Below are positions 6,066 through 8,281 of a DNA stretch of 8,281 nucleotides, in pieces. A program made the position numbers and the translations under genes. Positions within the stretch are counted from its first letter, which is position 1, and the number at the start of each line of letters is the position of its first letter. The notes under the pieces are model-generated. The model had not been told where the DNA came from. It made no database searches and worked only from the letters and a program-made list of their open reading frames with translations. Source of the stretch: Synechococcus sp. PL34863bin_39 (GTDB lineage: Bacteria > Cyanobacteriota > Cyanobacteriia > PCC-6307 > Cyanobiaceae); NCBI GenBank assembly GCA_011523155.1, contig WTHL01000308.1, positions 1 through 8,281 of the forward strand, read 5' to 3'.

Positions 6066-6971
6066 ATGACCTCAAGGGAGCAGATCATTGGCGTCGATCT
6101 CGGTGGAACGGCGATCAAACTCGCCCGGTTTCTGAGCACGGGCGAGCTGGTCGCTGAACACCGGATTCCCACGCCGCAGCCGGCCATGCCCGGAGCGGTG
6201 TGCATGGCGCTCTGCGAGGCGATCGAGCGGCTCGATCCCCAGGGCCTCGTGTCAAGGGTGGGACTTGGTCTTCCCGGGCCGATGGACGCCTCCTCCCGCG
6301 TCGCCAGGGTGTGTATCAACCTGCCGGGTTGGATTGACGTTCCCCTTGCCGACTGGCTCGAACCTCGCCTGAAGCGGCGAATCACCCTGGCCAACGACGG
6401 CAACTGCGCCCTGGTCGGGGAGGCATGGAAGGGGGCCGCCCAGGGCTGTTCCGATGTGGTGCTTCTCACGCTCGGGACAGGCGTGGGCGGCGGCGTGATG
6501 CTGGCAGGACAGCTCTTCACCGGTCATAACGGCGCTGCTGCAGAACCCGGTTTGATCAGCATTCAGCCGGAAGGCCCACCCTGCAACAGCGGCAACCGCG
6601 GCAGCCTCGAGCAGTTTGCCAGCATCAGCGGCCTGCGCAGACTCTGGGACGGCGATCCAGAGGAGCTCGCCCGTCGGGCTGCCGAGGGCGAACCCGAGGC
6701 CTGCGCGGTCTGGGAGCGATACGGTCGGGATCTCGGGGTGGGGATCAGTTCGTTGGTGTATCTCTTCACCCCCCAGAAGGTTCTCCTGGGGGGTGGGCTT
6801 GCTGCGGCATCCCAGCACTTTCTGCCGGCCCTGTGCCACGAGGTGGATCAGCGCGTTCAGGCCGTCAGCCGGGAGGGACTGCGCATCGAGCCCTGTGCTC
6901 TCGGTAATGGAGCGGGTCGTCTGGGTGCAGCGCGGCTGGCCCTCGAGCGTCTGCCGCATGAAACGGGATGA
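6066..6971 (+). CDS. ROK family sugar kinase (glucokinase-like) with degenerate zinc motif
   Basis: A 301-residue cytoplasmic protein of the usual length for ROK kinases, which phosphorylate hexoses such as glucose with ATP. Visible motifs: the phosphate loop DLGGTAIK (11-18); LGLPGPMD (67-74); the sugar-binding and catalytic LANDGNCAL (108-116) with Asp111 as the expected base; LGTGVGGG (136-143); and VLLGGGLA with the closing [14 protein letters not shown]. No N-terminal helix-turn-helix is present, so it is a kinase type, not a ROK repressor. Unusual: where ROK enzymes have E-x-G-H and then C-x-C-G-x-x-G-C, this protein has EPGL (160-163) and CNSGNRGS (173-180). The histidine and all cysteines but one are lost, so zinc binding is unlikely. 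The ATG lies 2 nt after the tamB stop, so coupled translation is likely. The substrate is unproven; glucose is the default guess. Confidence 0.9.
   Translation: MTSREQIIGVDLGGTAIKLARFLSTGELVAEHRIPTPQPAMPGAVCMALCEAIERLDPQGLVSRVGLGLPGPMDASSRVARVCINLPGWIDVPLADWLEPRLKRRITLANDGNCALVGEAWKGAAQGCSDVVLLTLGTGVGGGVMLAGQLFTGHNGAAAEPGLISIQPEGPPCNSGNRGSLEQFASISGLRRLWDGDPEELARRAAEGEPEACAVWERYGRDLGVGISSLVYLFTPQKVLLGGGLAAASQHFLPALCHEVDQRVQAVSREGLRIEPCALGNGAGRLGAARLALERLPHETG
6767..6795 (+). other. Strong intragenic hairpin in the ROK gene
   Basis: CACCCCCCAG (6767-6776) and CTGGGGGGTG (6786-6795) are perfect 10-nt reverse complements around a 9-nt loop; in RNA two further U-G pairs can extend the stem outward. 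It lies over the codons for [10 protein letters not shown], a conserved ROK segment. No T tract follows, so it does not look like an intrinsic terminator. It could slow ribosomes or polymerase ahead of proA, or be a by-product of GC-rich codon choice. Confidence 0.6.
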
Positions 6972-6996
6972 TGCATGGGAGAGAACTCATCTGTTG

Positions 6997-8281
6997 ATGT
7001 CCAGCCAAGCTGTGCCCGAACCGTCCGCCCAGCTGCTCCAGCTGGCGATGGGCGTCCGTCGCGCAGCGATCGACCTTGCGCAGACGTCTGATCAGCAGCG
7101 GCAGCAGGCCCTGGACTCCATGGCCGCGGCCCTCGAGCGCCATGCTGAACGCATTGTTGAAGCCAATGCCGCAGACCTTGCCCAGGCCTCGGCTGACGGC
7201 CTGGCACCAGCGCTGGTGGCCCGTCTGAAGCTCGATCGCTCCAAGCTCGTGGGGGCCATTGAGGGCGTGCGGCAGGTTGCAGATCTGCAGGACCCGCTTG
7301 GCGTGCGGCAGCTGCACCGAGAATTGGATGCCGGCCTGAATCTGGAGCGCATCACGGTGCCCCTTGGTGTTCTGGGCGTGATTTTCGAAGCGCGTCCGGA
7401 TGCGGTGATCCAGATCGCCTCGCTGGCGATCCGTTCCGGGAATGGGGCGATCCTCAAAGGTGGGAGTGAAGCCAGGCGCACCAATCAGGCTGTGATGCTT
7501 GCGCTGAAGGAAGGGCTTGATCCATCCACCATCAGCCCTGATGCCCTGGCACTCCTCACCACCCGTGAGGAGAGTCTGGCCTTGCTGCGTCTGGATGGTC
7601 TGGTGGACCTGATCATTCCTCGCGGCAGCAATGAACTCGTCCGTTTCATCCAGGACAACACCCGGATTCCGGTGCTTGGCCACGCCGATGGGGTCTGCCA
7701 TCTCTTCGTCGATGCGGAGGCGGACTGCGCCCAGGCCCTGCGCATCGCCATTGACAGCAAGACCCAGTACCCCGCGGCGTGCAATGCGATTGAAACCCTG
7801 CTGTTGCATGAATCCATCGCTGCGCCCTTTCTGCGCGAGGCGGTTCCCGCCTTCGCCGGGCTGGGGGTCGAGCTCAGAGGCGATGAAGCCAGTTGCTCGC
7901 TGGGTGTCTCCACTCCGGCATCGGAGGCTGACTGGAGCACGGAATATCTCGATCTGATTCTCGCGGTCCGCGTCGTCAAGGACCTCGCCACGGCACTGGA
8001 GCACATCCGACGCCATGGCTCACGACACACTGAAGCCATCGCCACCACCAACAGCACGACGGCGGAACGCTTCCTGCGCGCCGTCGACAGTGCCGGTGTG
8101 TATCACAATTGCTCGACACGTTTCGCCGACGGTTTCCGCTATGGATTCGGAGCGGAAGTGGGCATCAGCACCCAGACCCTTCCGCCGCGGGGGCCTCTCG
8201 GTCTGGAGGGGCTCGTCACCTATCGCTACCGCCTGCGCGGCGATGGGCATATCGCTGCGGATTTCGCCAGCGGTGACCGCC
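6997..8281 (+). CDS. proA: Gamma-glutamyl phosphate reductase (glutamate-5-semialdehyde dehydrogenase), 3' end cut
   Basis: The first 428 codons of ProA, which reduces gamma-glutamyl phosphate with NADPH to glutamate-5-semialdehyde, the second step of proline synthesis in the cytoplasm; the partner glutamate 5-kinase (ProB) is not in the window. Visible signatures: [20 protein letters not shown] and then [14 protein letters not shown], the cofactor-binding part of the aldehyde dehydrogenase fold; the active site [15 protein letters not shown] with Cys262 as catalytic thiol; and the C-terminal blocks [20 protein letters not shown] and [14 protein letters not shown]. Family length suggests only about 10 residues are missing at the right edge. 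The chosen ATG at 6997 follows ROK by 25 nt; TTG directly before it is possible, and the nearest purine-rich GGGAGAG is about 13 nt upstream of the ATG, unusually far. No terminator or clear promoter is seen in the gap, so readthrough from tamB-ROK is expected. Confidence 0.95.
   Translation, partial: MSSQAVPEPSAQLLQLAMGVRRAAIDLAQTSDQQRQQALDSMAAALERHAERIVEANAADLAQASADGLAPALVARLKLDRSKLVGAIEGVRQVADLQDPLGVRQLHRELDAGLNLERITVPLGVLGVIFEARPDAVIQIASLAIRSGNGAILKGGSEARRTNQAVMLALKEGLDPSTISPDALALLTTREESLALLRLDGLVDLIIPRGSNELVRFIQDNTRIPVLGHADGVCHLFVDAEADCAQALRIAIDSKTQYPAACNAIETLLLHESIAAPFLREAVPAFAGLGVELRGDEASCSLGVSTPASEADWSTEYLDLILAVRVVKDLATALEHIRRHGSRHTEAIATTNSTTAERFLRAVDSAGVYHNCSTRFADGFRYGFGAEVGISTQTLPPRGPLGLEGLVTYRYRLRGDGHIAADFASGDR

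Noticed and set aside
6767..6800. The ROK hairpin as a Rho-independent terminator
   Set aside because: No run of T follows the stem (the next bases are GGCTTGCTGC), and it sits well inside a conserved coding segment.
6865..8016. A 383-codon open frame on the minus strand opposite the ROK end and proA
   Set aside because: It lies fully antisense to genes with clear family motifs, its translation has no recognisable domain, and long antisense frames are common in GC-rich coding DNA with few stop codons.
1..8281. New defence, CRISPR, mobile or secondary-metabolite system
   Set aside because: No repeat-spacer pattern, transposase, integrase, restriction, toxin or synthase motif was found on either strand; the genes are ordinary cyanobacterial core or conserved hypothetical genes with uniform base composition.

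Overview
The window reads as core chromosome of a GC-rich unicellular cyanobacterium, most likely of the marine or brackish Synechococcus/Cyanobium group. Four things point there: a Ycf51/DUF2518 protein (a family found in cyanobacteria and red-algal plastids), a very long cyanobacterial-type TamB protein, a ROK kinase of a divergent subtype that I associate with cyanobacteria, and two perfect HIP1 octamers (GCGATCGC). All assignments come from reading the sequence and from memory of the families; no database search was possible.

Layout. Two gene clusters diverge from a short intergenic region at about 1587-1650. Leftwards (minus strand, read from 1586 down to 1) run ycf51, a DUF4332 helix-hairpin-helix protein, a small secreted two-cysteine protein, and the first 133 codons of a CocE/NonD-type serine hydrolase whose 3' end lies outside the window. 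These genes overlap by 4 nt, are separated by 62 nt, and overlap by 11 nt in turn, so they probably form one transcript. Rightwards (plus strand) run a 1470-codon TamB/DUF490 protein, a ROK-family sugar kinase that starts 2 nt after the TamB stop, and proA (gamma-glutamyl phosphate reductase), which starts 25 nt after the ROK stop and is cut by the right edge shortly before its expected end.

How the genes may work together. TamB is the envelope component, expected to be anchored in the plasma membrane and to span the periplasm towards an Omp85-type outer-membrane partner. ROK kinase and ProA are cytoplasmic metabolic enzymes (hexose phosphorylation and proline synthesis). Their tight spacing implies co-transcription or translational coupling with tamB, but no biochemical link is evident. 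On the left arm, Ycf51 is a small membrane protein of unknown role. The CocE-type hydrolase has a readable oxyanion tyrosine and nucleophile serine but no visible signal peptide.

I found no tRNA or rRNA, CRISPR array, insertion sequence, integrase or prophage gene, and no convincing new defence or mobile system. No stretch longer than 300 bases lacks a gene. The observations most worth following are the dismantled zinc/histidine motif of the ROK kinase, two non-beta inserts in TamB, the tight tamB-ROK-proA arrangement, and the ycf51 to hydrolase gene string.
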